This document shows, in pieces, positions 22,618 to 29,498 of a DNA stretch of 30,047 bases; the stretch's first letter is position 1; every line of letters begins with the position of its first letter. Source of the DNA: JAXHTY01 sp034189225 (lineage in GTDB: Bacteria > Desulfobacterota > Desulfobacteria > Desulfobacterales > Desulfosudaceae); the NCBI GenBank assembly GCA_034189225.1, contig JAXHVL010000176.1, forward strand, positions 1-30,047, read 5' to 3'. The notes beneath the pieces were generated by a model, which did not search any database, was not told where the DNA came from, and worked only from the letters and a program-made list of their open reading frames with translations. Position numbers and translations under genes: made by a program.

Positions 22618-23442
22618 TCAGCTGCTTTTAAGCCAGGCGCGCACCTGCTCTGCCACCTCGTCGGGGAGAACCGCGCTGTTGTCTTTTGTGGGAAAACGCT
22701 GGTTCTTTACCTCGTTGACATAGTCGGCGAATATTTCTTCATAGCGGGTGCCCAGGTCATCATAGGCCTTGGCATGGCGGAACACCCGGTCGGAAAGCCC
22801 CAGAATGTCGCAATAGACCTGCACCTGGCCGTCGCAATACCGTCCCGCACCGATGCCGATGGTGGGAATATCCAGTAGTGCAGTCATCTCCTTTGCCAGC
22901 AGTTCAGGAATCAGTTCAAACACGATCATTTCTGCTCCTGCCGCCTGGAGTTCCCTGGCCACGGTGATCAGCGCCTTTGCGCGTTCAAAATCCTTGCCCT
23001 GCACAGCGGCTTTGTCATCGGTCTGGGGAGTGTAGCCGATATGGGCACACACATCGATGCCGGCAGCCGTAACATGGGCGATCTGGTCCACCATCCCGGT
23101 TTCGCCCTCCATCTTCACGCCATGGGCGCCGGCATCAATGAACCTCCTGGCATTATCAAGGGCGTCTGTTTTGGTGTCCGCTGACTGGTAAGGCATGTCG
23201 CCCAGCACATACCCTTTTTTCGCCCCGCGGGCCACGGCCCTGACATGGTGCAGCATGTCTTCCATGGTCACTTCCCGTTCGCTCTCGTATCCCAGGATAT
23301 TGCGGCCCACGCTGTCACCGATCAGCAGAATCTCCACGCCGGCCCGTACCTGAAAGACGGCGGTGGGATAATCATAGGCCGTGAGCATGGTGATCTTTTC
23401 CCTTTTTTGCTTTTTGGTGCGAAAATCGGAAAGCTTTTTCAT
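22618..23442 (-). CDS. panB: 3-methyl-2-oxobutanoate hydroxymethyltransferase (PanB)
   Basis: A 274-residue PanB, normal length. It transfers a hydroxymethyl group from methylene-tetrahydrofolate to 2-oxoisovalerate, the first committed step to pantothenate and CoA. Visible motifs: MLTAYDYPTAVFQVRAGVEILLIGDSVG with metal ligand D43, VLGDMPYQSADT with D82, GVKMEGE with E112, FELIPELL with the probable catalytic Glu176, and IGIGAGRYCDGQV. GGGGGG precedes the ATG at 23442. panC and panD are not in the window, so the pathway genes are dispersed. The folate link to the pab genes at 14 kb is metabolic only. Confidence 0.95.
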   Translation of the reverse strand: MKKLSDFRTKKQKREKITMLTAYDYPTAVFQVRAGVEILLIGDSVGRNILGYESEREVTMEDMLHHVRAVARGAKKGYVLGDMPYQSADTKTDALDNARRFIDAGAHGVKMEGETGMVDQIAHVTAAGIDVCAHIGYTPQTDDKAAVQGKDFERAKALITVARELQAAGAEMIVFELIPELLAKEMTALLDIPTIGIGAGRYCDGQVQVYCDILGLSDRVFRHAKAYDDLGTRYEEIFADYVNEVKNQRFPTKDNSAVLPDEVAEQVRAWLKSS

Positions 23443-23488
23443 GGCAATGCCCCCCTGTGTTCGGTTGTCGGGATGGTATAATGGCTCA

Positions 23489-23509
23489 CCGGCAAAATCC
23501 CTTTGCCGG
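23489..23509. repeat. Short hairpin upstream of panB
   Basis: CCGGCAAA (23489-23496), a 5-nt loop, TTTGCCGG (23502-23509): a perfect stem in the panB leader, about 50 bp above its start. It may be a regulatory hairpin or a REP-like unit. Confidence 0.45.
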
Positions 23510-23802
23510 CGGTTGCAAGCAATGTTAATAATGATACCGATCTATCGCGTTCTTCGTCAACGAAAATATTATGACGAAAATATGATGGCGCCTGAGGTGC
23601 ATACCGCTTCCAAGGAACTCCATCGGAAATCGAAATCGATACATTATGATTCTATTCCGATAAGGATTTCGATCTGGTCAATGCCCTTTTCAGATACAAT
23701 CAAAATCTGGTCCTCTGGGGCAGGGTCCTTTATTGCCCTGCTTCCCAGCTTGTCGCAACAACTGAACAGCAACACGTGCCCCGCCCCTTGCAGCGCAGCC
23801 GA

Positions 23803-23915
23803 GCAGGGACGGTTTTTTCGGAAGACGCGGGCAGACTGTCTGAGCAGACGAGGTTTACCGCATCTGCACAAAAGGACAGGCGAGTTTCTGCCCGCGCCGA
23901 AAAAACCGTCCCTGC
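23803..23915. repeat. Long multi-stem palindromic element
   Basis: An 18-bp arm GCAGGGACGGTTTTTTCG (23803-23820) is perfectly complementary to 23898-23915. Inside it CGCGGGCAGA (23826-23835) pairs with 23887-23896, then CTGTC with GACAG, then GCAGA with TCTGC, so ~113 nt fold into one near-continuous hairpin. Weaker complementarity continues outside (CAGCTTG/CAAGCTG). No protein-coding signal is convincing. It could be a structured RNA or a palindromic mobile repeat. Confidence 0.75.
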
Positions 23916-23957
23916 GAGGGTAGCCGGAGGCCAAGCTGCGGGGCGCCCTTTCTTTTG

Positions 23958-23991
23958 CATACTTTTCTTTGGGCGAGCAAAGAAAAGTATG
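23958..23991. repeat. Perfect 14-bp hairpin beside the long palindrome
   Basis: CATACTTTTCTTTG (23958-23971), loop GGCGAG, then CAAAGAAAAGTATG (23978-23991). It lies 42 bp after the long palindrome. Similar CTTTTCTTTGG...CAAAGAAAAG sequences are common in proteobacterial intergenic DNA, from memory. No T-run follows. Confidence 0.7.
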
Positions 23992-24033
23992 AATGAAAAA
24001 TTAGATGTTTAATCTGAATCTGCATAGCCTTTT

Positions 24034-24063
24034 ACCGGTTTATTCTGGACTGAATAAACCGGT
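24034..24063 (-). terminator. Stem-loop just after the spore-photoproduct-lyase-like gene
   Basis: ACCGGTTTATTC (24034-24045) pairs perfectly with GAATAAACCGGT (24052-24063) around TGGACT, starting 3 bp beyond the stop codon on the minus strand. There is no T-run, so it is not a classical intrinsic terminator, but it probably protects or ends the transcript. Confidence 0.5.
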
Positions 24064-24065
24064 GC

Positions 24066-25199
24066 TCACGCCCCCCTCAACCCACAATGGGCTGCCGCGC
24101 TGCGGTCCAGCATGGCCGGCAGCCCACCCTTTTCTCCCGCCGTAAAGCCCATGCACTTTTCCCATACCTCGTCGTCCTCCATGCAGAAATAGACGCACAC
24201 ATCCGGCGCGATGGCCCGTATTGCCGAAATAATCGCCCTGTAAACCCGAATGCGCATGGGTTTGAAATACCGCATCTTCTGGTCCATGCCGGTGATGAAC
24301 TCCCCATAGACAATGCCGGAATCCGGAAAACGGGATTGCACAATCGGTTTTAACGCCGGCATGAACCGGAAGGTGCCCAGGCTGATCCACACGATGTTGT
24401 CCGCGGACACCGCGCTAAAAAGCCTTTCAATCACCGCCACGTAGTCGGCCCCGCAGCCTTCGTATAAGATGATGGGGTCAAAATGAAAGGCAAGGGGATA
24501 CCCCATCTGCTCGCAGGCAGCGGCGGCCTTCAGTCGGTCGGCAAGGGATGCGCCGCCCCGTTCTTCATCGGCAACTACCTTTTCCGCATTCAGGGACCAT
24601 GCCGCGATGGTTTTGCGGTTGTGCGCCTGCCGGCGAAGCGGCGCAATATCATCGGTCTTGGTCTTCAGTTCCAGTACGGCCCGGTCCTGAACGGCAAACC
24701 GCTGGATCAGGCGGTCTGTCAGGTCGATGACATCGTTCCATATCAGGCTGTCAGTAAACTCGCCGGTGCCGATGCGCAGGACACGGTCGGTGGTTTTCAA
24801 GGCGGTGTCAAGTTCATCCAGCATCTCTTGCTGATTCACATGACATTGCAGCACCGGCGGGTGGAAATAGGCCTGCAGAATGCAGTAGGAACACTCCAGT
24901 GAACAGAACCCCGCGATGTTCAGGATCTTGTAGCCGCAGCACCGGTAGTGCCGCGTGCCGGGGCAGGGTTTGAGAAACAGGCCGTTATGAGGGGTCAGGA
25001 AAAGGACCTGTTTACCCGCCGACACGCTGTCCGGGGCGGCGGCCACCGCCCGGTAGACATATGCCGGAGAAATCCCCCGGATCACCGGTATGTCGTCTTT
25101 TCCGGGGATGCCGACAATTCTCTGAAGATTGGCGATAATGATCTCTGCTTCAGGGTATTGTTCCGCTGCGGGGTCCACATATATCGTTGTTGGTACCAT
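24066..25199 (-). CDS. Radical SAM protein, spore photoproduct lyase (SplB) family
   Basis: A 377-residue radical SAM protein. The cluster motif CxxxCxxC is C99-C103-C106 in NIAGFCSLECSYCILQAYF, a form typical of spore photoproduct lyase and its COG1533 relatives. Ahead of it, LFLTPHNGLFLKPCPGTRHYRCCGYK is also conserved in that family; later KTKTDDI, SLN and YPLAFHFDPII fit the TIM-barrel strands. SPL repairs the thymine dimer of spore DNA. The surrounding genes give no sign of a spore-former, so a different radical SAM repair or modification role is likely. ATG 25199 has no strong ribosome-binding site. A MITE sits 27 bp upstream and may have changed its promoter. Confidence 0.82.
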   Translation of the reverse strand: MVPTTIYVDPAAEQYPEAEIIIANLQRIVGIPGKDDIPVIRGISPAYVYRAVAAAPDSVSAGKQVLFLTPHNGLFLKPCPGTRHYRCCGYKILNIAGFCSLECSYCILQAYFHPPVLQCHVNQQEMLDELDTALKTTDRVLRIGTGEFTDSLIWNDVIDLTDRLIQRFAVQDRAVLELKTKTDDIAPLRRQAHNRKTIAAWSLNAEKVVADEERGGASLADRLKAAAACEQMGYPLAFHFDPIILYEGCGADYVAVIERLFSAVSADNIVWISLGTFRFMPALKPIVQSRFPDSGIVYGEFITGMDQKMRYFKPMRIRVYRAIISAIRAIAPDVCVYFCMEDDEVWEKCMGFTAGEKGGLPAMLDRSAAAHCGLRGA

Positions 25200-25226
25200 G
25201 GGGCATTCTACCGTGATTTTTCCCTA

Positions 25227-25367
25227 GTGCCTATCCATAAATTGCTATTTTGCCCGATTTCTGCGTCAGGCTCAAATTTTAATCCTCAAAATACGCAAAG
25301 TATTCCTCCGGTTAAAATTTTCGCCTTCCTTGAACTCGACCAAAATATCTAATTTCTGGACGGACAC
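25227..25367 (-). mobile_element. 141-bp MITE, copy 3 (inverted)
   Basis: Opposite orientation to copies 1 and 2; two substitutions from copy 1. It is flanked by TCCCTA on both sides (25221-25226 and 25368-25373). It lies between the divergent radical SAM and hsp20 genes, only 27 bp from the former's start. Confidence 0.9.
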
Positions 25368-25392
25368 TCCCTAATTACCATACCCATCACAC

Positions 25393-25422
25393 TTGACATT
25401 GCACCCTTTATGATTATTTTTA
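25393..25422 (+). promoter_or_regulatory. hsp20-associated bipartite upstream motif, copy 2
   Basis: CTTGACA (TTGACA at 25393-25398), 11 nt, then ATGATTATTTTTA (25410-25422), about 66 bp before the gene. Sequence and spacing match the motif ahead of the other hsp20 at 10142 (12 of 13 in the second box), although the genes are 15 kb apart. Confidence 0.5.
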
Positions 25423-25487
25423 AGATTAAATAAGGATTTAAATATTTGATATAACTCTATAGTTTTTCTGGAAACAGGAGGCCAGCG

Positions 25488-25949
25488 ATGATACTTACCC
25501 GGAATTTTTTTGAATTACCGGCCTTTCGAGGACGGAGCGACATGGATACCCTGGGCCGCGTGCGGCGTGAACTGGGACGGCTCATGGACACACTGGAAGG
25601 TACCACCTATTTTCCGCGGACAGCCGGCGTTTTTCCGCCGGTCAACCTGACAGAGGACACGGAAAATTATTATCTCCGTGCGGAACTGCCCGGCATCAGG
25701 GCAGAGGATCTTGATATTCAGAGCATGGAAAACAATGTCACCATCAGCGGGGTACGAACTTCCCCCGATATTGATGAAAAAGCCCGTTTTCACAGAAAAG
25801 AGCGTGAGACCGGCAGTTTTTCCAGGGCCGTTAAAATGCCGGGCTACATTGATAACGATAAGATTTCGGCCGGTCTTTCCAACGGCATTTTGACCATTAC
25901 CGTTCCAAAGGCCGAAGCCGCCCGGTCCCGGCAGATAAAAATTCAGTAA
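25488..25949 (+). CDS. Hsp20 / alpha-crystallin family small heat-shock protein (second copy)
   Basis: A 153-residue small heat-shock protein. The alpha-crystallin domain (about residues 46-140) contains FPPVNLTEDTENYYLRAELPGIRAEDLDI and the conserved LSNGILTITVPKAE end motif. It finishes RSRQIKIQ, where I-K-I is the oligomerisation motif. Compared with the copy at 10260 it is closer to the class A bacterial consensus and has a longer arginine-rich N-arm (GRVRRELGRLMDTLEG). CAGGAGG precedes the ATG. It is not in an operon with the next gene, a DnaJ-like gene 355 bp downstream, but the functional grouping is clear. Confidence 0.93.
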   Translation: MILTRNFFELPAFRGRSDMDTLGRVRRELGRLMDTLEGTTYFPRTAGVFPPVNLTEDTENYYLRAELPGIRAEDLDIQSMENNVTISGVRTSPDIDEKARFHRKERETGSFSRAVKMPGYIDNDKISAGLSNGILTITVPKAEAARSRQIKIQ

Positions 25950-25992
25950 AAGTCTTTACGTTCCCCCGCAGGAGAACGGGAACGCGGTACAA

Positions 25993-26070
25993 ATCTTCGT
26001 GTTCTTCGTGAACTTCGTGGTTCAATCGCTTGGGGTTGATTACCACGAAGCGCACGAAGGACACGAAGAT
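25993..26070. repeat. 29-bp near-perfect inverted repeat (CGAAG family)
   Basis: ATCTTCGTGTTCTTCGTG... at 25993-26021 is complementary to 26042-26070 (ACCACGAAG...GAAGAT) with about three mismatches and a 20-nt loop. CACGAAGG-type units recur at 13374-13405 and, as ATGAAGG, at 27000-27025. Confidence 0.75.
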
Positions 26071-26194
26071 ATATGTATCTAATTGATGGTCAGGAACACT
26101 CCGATATCTGTTTTGATCATTGTCGCTTTTGATATTCGAATTTGTTTCGAGTTTCGAAATTCGGATTTCGTGTTTACCGTTTTATTGGCATAAC
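26035..26194. repeat. GATTACCACGAAG...AACACTCCGATATCTG repeat family, copy 2
   Basis: Same dispersed repeat as 13368-13514. Its left end overlaps the hairpin arm above. The 25950-26304 gap holds this repeat and no gene. Confidence 0.75.
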
Positions 26195-26304
26195 CATTAC
26201 TGACCTGGCCCCGAGGGACAGGCTTTTTTCGGTTGAAGTGAAAACGCTGACTCGCGGAGTGGAAAACTTTTTGAGAAGCCACCAAAGGTAATGGGGGGCC
26301 TTAA

Positions 26305-26946
26305 ATGATGAAGGATTATTATGTCATTTTAGGATTACCCAGGGAGGCGAGCAAGGATTCCATAAAAAAGGCATACCGGCACATCGCCAAACGACTTCAT
26401 CCGGATAAATGCGAGAATGGCCGAAACCGGCAGGCCTTTCTGGATGCAAAGGATGCTTATGAAACCCTGGCGGATGACCGTAAGCGAAAAGCCTATGATG
26501 CGGCACTTCAGCAGGAAGAAGCACCGCAATCGCCGGGTAATCGAAACGAAGCGCGCTTTGCAGCCGGTCCGGCAGAAAAATGGCGGCGCCGGCCATCATC
26601 GCCCGTACAGGATATCCCATTCACAGAAAGGGCCTTTTACCGCAACCGTACCGATTGTCCTGTATGCCTGATCAATGTTCTGCTGACACCGGCGGAGGCC
26701 AGGCACGGGAGAGACGTTGATGCCCTGATTCAGGTGAATGTGCCCTGCCCCCGTTGCACCGGCGGCTTCCTGCTTGACCGGTTTTTCTGCCCGCTCTGTA
26801 TGGGAAGCGGCACCATCGAACAGGAACGGCCCGTCACCATTTCCATCCCCCCGGGCACTGCCCACGGCACCACCTTTCAATCGACACTGCACCTTAGTGG
26901 AAACCACCGGGTGATGGTTGCCGGAATAATATATGTGAAGGAATAA
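26305..26946 (+). CDS. DnaJ-like protein with short cysteine-rich zinc-binding region
   Basis: A 213-residue J-domain protein. Residues ~4-68 are a full J domain (DYYVILGLPREASKDSIKKAYRHIAKRLHPDKCENG) with HPD intact, so it should stimulate a DnaK ATPase. A low-complexity linker follows, then pairs CPVC, CPRCTGG and CPLCMGSG, a cut-down version of the DnaJ zinc finger. The end TISIPPGTAHGTTFQSTLHLSGNH resembles the first part of the DnaJ C-terminal substrate domain. It is far shorter than DnaJ (~370) and lacks the G/F stretch. GGGGGG leads the ATG-ATG start at 26305. Its position after hsp20 makes a chaperone role likely. Confidence 0.85.
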   Translation: MMKDYYVILGLPREASKDSIKKAYRHIAKRLHPDKCENGRNRQAFLDAKDAYETLADDRKRKAYDAALQQEEAPQSPGNRNEARFAAGPAEKWRRRPSSPVQDIPFTERAFYRNRTDCPVCLINVLLTPAEARHGRDVDALIQVNVPCPRCTGGFLLDRFFCPLCMGSGTIEQERPVTISIPPGTAHGTTFQSTLHLSGNHRVMVAGIIYVKE

Positions 26947-26956
26947 ACATTCACCA

Positions 26957-26983
26957 CCAAAGGGACCGGCTTTGGTTACCCTG
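26957..26983 (+). repeat. CCAAAGG-CCGGCTTTGGTT repeat, copy 3
   Basis: Starts about 10 bp after the dnaJ-like stop: AAGGGACCGGCTTTGGTTAC. It is the same element that follows lon. Confidence 0.65.
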
Positions 26984-27027
26984 AAAAGCTTTTTTTCACC
27001 ATGAAGAGCATGAAGGACATGAAGAAT

Positions 27028-27063
27028 AAAAAAAGCAGGGCGCAACGCGCCCTGCTTTTTTTT
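27028..27063. terminator. Bidirectional rho-independent terminator
   Basis: AGCAGGGCGC (27034-27043), loop AAC, GCGCCCTGCT (27047-27056), with A-run before and T-run after. It can end both the plus-strand dnaJ-like transcript and the minus-strand 803-residue gene that converge here. Confidence 0.9.
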
Positions 27064-27086
27064 ACCGTCGGTTTTACCGTTATGAT

Positions 27087-29498
27087 TTATAACACTTCGC
27101 CTTTATTCACCTGCACCGTCACGCCCGTGGGTTCATCGCCCACTTCAGCGGTTTTTGTGGCATCATAGGTCAGGGTGGGCGCCTGAATGGTAGTGTCGAT
27201 CACGAGGCTGCTGGCCTGGCTCACATCGCCGACCGGCTGCATGATCATGGCCCGTTCAATTCCTTTCACAACATACTGGGTGCCGCTGGAATCCGTCAGA
27301 ACGGTGCCGTTCTTCAGGTTAAACATGGGCTCCCATCCGTCGCCGGGGCCCGTGGCGTTTGGATTGAATTTCCAGGGGATATTCAGATGGTTGCCGTCGT
27401 ATTCCATGCGGAACTTCTTGCCGTCATAGGTGGCGTCACCGTTGATGTCATTGGCCGTCTGATGGGTGTATTCAAAGACAAGCGGCGCTTCAAATACCAC
27501 GTAATCGCCGGCGTCGTCCTGAAGTGTGGCAAACTGGTTCCAGTCCTCTTCACCGGTTTCCCATGAATAATAGGTGTCCGCGCCATGGGCCTGCCAGGCA
27601 TTCTGAACCGCATATTCCGTCTCGGTCAGCGGTGAGATATTCACGCCCCATTGATACATGGAATTGCTGAGATCCAGTCCGGCTGGCAGGAGATATGCAT
27701 CTCCGGATATGTCATCTTCCTTGAGAACCAACTCATTGGCATCAAAGAAAAATACAGATGCTTCATCGCGACCGAGGCTCCCCCAGTAATTGGCTTCACC
27801 AGCCGCGGCGCCATCGATATCGGACTGGTCGATGGGCGCGTCCATGGTGTATCCCCAGTAATACAGGCTCATGTTATTCACAGTTGCCGGATTGATGGTC
27901 TGTTCCTGGTGATACTCAAACACACTTTCATTGGTGGGAGTAGTATCCTGGCCATTTTCATCATTGAACAGACTGCCAAGCGGCATAAAAGAATTCATGG
28001 CCTCACACCAGGCACCATCATAATCCTCCATGGGATCGACTGCACTCTGGTTGCCCTCTGTATAATAGGTAATGTTGCCGCTGGCGTTGTCCCGCTCACC
28101 GATCTTTTTAAACGTCTCGCTTGTGCTGTCCCAGGCGATCACATAGTCGGTATCAACATCCCAGTAGGACATCTCCACGCCGTCCAGGTCTGACAGAGTG
28201 ATGGTGTTGGCGGTGTGCTTGCGCAGCTTGCCGTTGACCTTTACCACGGTATATTCCGCATCCGAATCCGAATCCATGCGGGTGACGGTATCCCCGTCTT
28301 CAATGGTCAGACCGTAGGGAGCCCAAAGCCCGTAGTAGCCGATATAGGCATGTTCGCCTTCATTGCTGCCGCCGGCGAGCTGGATGGGAAAACCCGAGGT
28401 CCGGGTGACCTTGCTGCCGTCGGACTGGTCAAACAGCTTATAACGGTAGACACGGTATTGGTAATTGTCCTTATCCAGAACGGTTTCGGTGGTGCCGCCA
28501 TCGGTGGTATATTTAAAGTAATCTTCATCAAAGGCAAAAGTGCCGGTTTCGGTGCTTTCGTCGTAGCTGCCACCGCCGGATGGCATTTTTTCATACATAT
28601 AGGTGTAGGCATCTCCTTCTGTGACCTTGGCATTGGCAACGACGCGGACTTTGGTGACTTCCTCAAACCCGGAGTTCGCCTCTTCAATGTCTTCGACCAC
28701 CTCGATGGTAACATTGCCGTCATCATTCGCACCGATGCTCATGGCCATTTCCATGATGTTCTGGGAAGGTTCGCCATTTTCATCCAGCATGTCGCCGCGG
28801 AAATGAGCTTCCATCACGCCGTAAGGATAGGCGTCGCTGACCCCTTCAGTCACCTCGAAATACCCGCGCACCAGCATGGGCATATTGCCGGGGCCCTCAT
28901 TTTCGGTGAGCCAGATTTTGATGATCATGGGGTCGTCATTGCTGTCCCGGGTCACATCAATGATCATTTCCTGTAAGGATTCTGTCGTGGTGGAGGTGCT
29001 GGTGGCACCGCTCTGGCCGGAATCGCTCTTTCCGATCGGCTCTACAAGGGCTTTATAGGGCCCTTCATTCACAAACTCAGTATAGGCCGACTGGTTCATG
29101 GCCCCCAGCACATCGTTGACCATATCCAGGGCATCGGTATCCTCCACCCAGGTCTGGGTTTCCTGGTCGCTGTAATCGGTGGAAGCATCGTCAAATGCCC
29201 GGACCACATCCGATGCGCCCACAGCCCGGCTGTAACCGGCTGAACGGGCGATGGCGCTGGCGGCGGACGACGAGTCGTCCACTTTTGTCAGTTCAACTCT
29301 GTCCGGCACAACAAGCGCACTGACGGCACTGGAGAAGCCGCTGCTGGCTGTCGTCCCTGCGCCATCACTGCCCCCCGAACCGGTAATTGCAAAAAGCCCG
29401 AACACGGAAACCATTAAAGCCGCCGCTATCCGGATGCCCATCCCCGGCGTGAAATACCTTTCATCCTGTCCTTTGAAATTGATTCTTGTTTTGTGCAT
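27087..29498 (-). CDS. Large exported protein of unknown function
   Basis: An 803-residue protein with a basic N-terminus and one hydrophobic segment (GIRIAAALMVSVFGLFAIT, about residues 21-39), followed by GSGGSDGAGTTASSGFSSAVSAL. The context looks like a lipoprotein signal (L-x-x-C then glycines), but the expected Cys is Ser (AITGSGGSDG), so it is either cleaved by another peptidase or anchored by the helix. The mature part is acidic and rich in Asp, Glu, Tyr and Gly (for example EMSYWDVDTDYVIAWDSTSE). I recognise no catalytic motif or known domain. AGGAGG precedes the ATG at 29498. Surface, periplasmic or outer-membrane-associated location is likely. A terminator lies just after its stop. 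Confidence 0.75.
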   Translation of the reverse strand: MHKTRINFKGQDERYFTPGMGIRIAAALMVSVFGLFAITGSGGSDGAGTTASSGFSSAVSALVVPDRVELTKVDDSSSAASAIARSAGYSRAVGASDVVRAFDDASTDYSDQETQTWVEDTDALDMVNDVLGAMNQSAYTEFVNEGPYKALVEPIGKSDSGQSGATSTSTTTESLQEMIIDVTRDSNDDPMIIKIWLTENEGPGNMPMLVRGYFEVTEGVSDAYPYGVMEAHFRGDMLDENGEPSQNIMEMAMSIGANDDGNVTIEVVEDIEEANSGFEEVTKVRVVANAKVTEGDAYTYMYEKMPSGGGSYDESTETGTFAFDEDYFKYTTDGGTTETVLDKDNYQYRVYRYKLFDQSDGSKVTRTSGFPIQLAGGSNEGEHAYIGYYGLWAPYGLTIEDGDTVTRMDSDSDAEYTVVKVNGKLRKHTANTITLSDLDGVEMSYWDVDTDYVIAWDSTSETFKKIGERDNASGNITYYTEGNQSAVDPMEDYDGAWCEAMNSFMPLGSLFNDENGQDTTPTNESVFEYHQEQTINPATVNNMSLYYWGYTMDAPIDQSDIDGAAAGEANYWGSLGRDEASVFFFDANELVLKEDDISGDAYLLPAGLDLSNSMYQWGVNISPLTETEYAVQNAWQAHGADTYYSWETGEEDWNQFATLQDDAGDYVVFEAPLVFEYTHQTANDINGDATYDGKKFRMEYDGNHLNIPWKFNPNATGPGDGWEPMFNLKNGTVLTDSSGTQYVVKGIERAMIMQPVGDVSQASSLVIDTTIQAPTLTYDATKTAEVGDEPTGVTVQVNKGEVL

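Noticed and set aside
23776..24012. Short frame ending in FFGRAKKSM
   Set aside because: It runs through the long palindrome and the 14-bp hairpin. Proteins with this ending are often annotated in other genomes, but they appear to be translations of the repeat, not genes.
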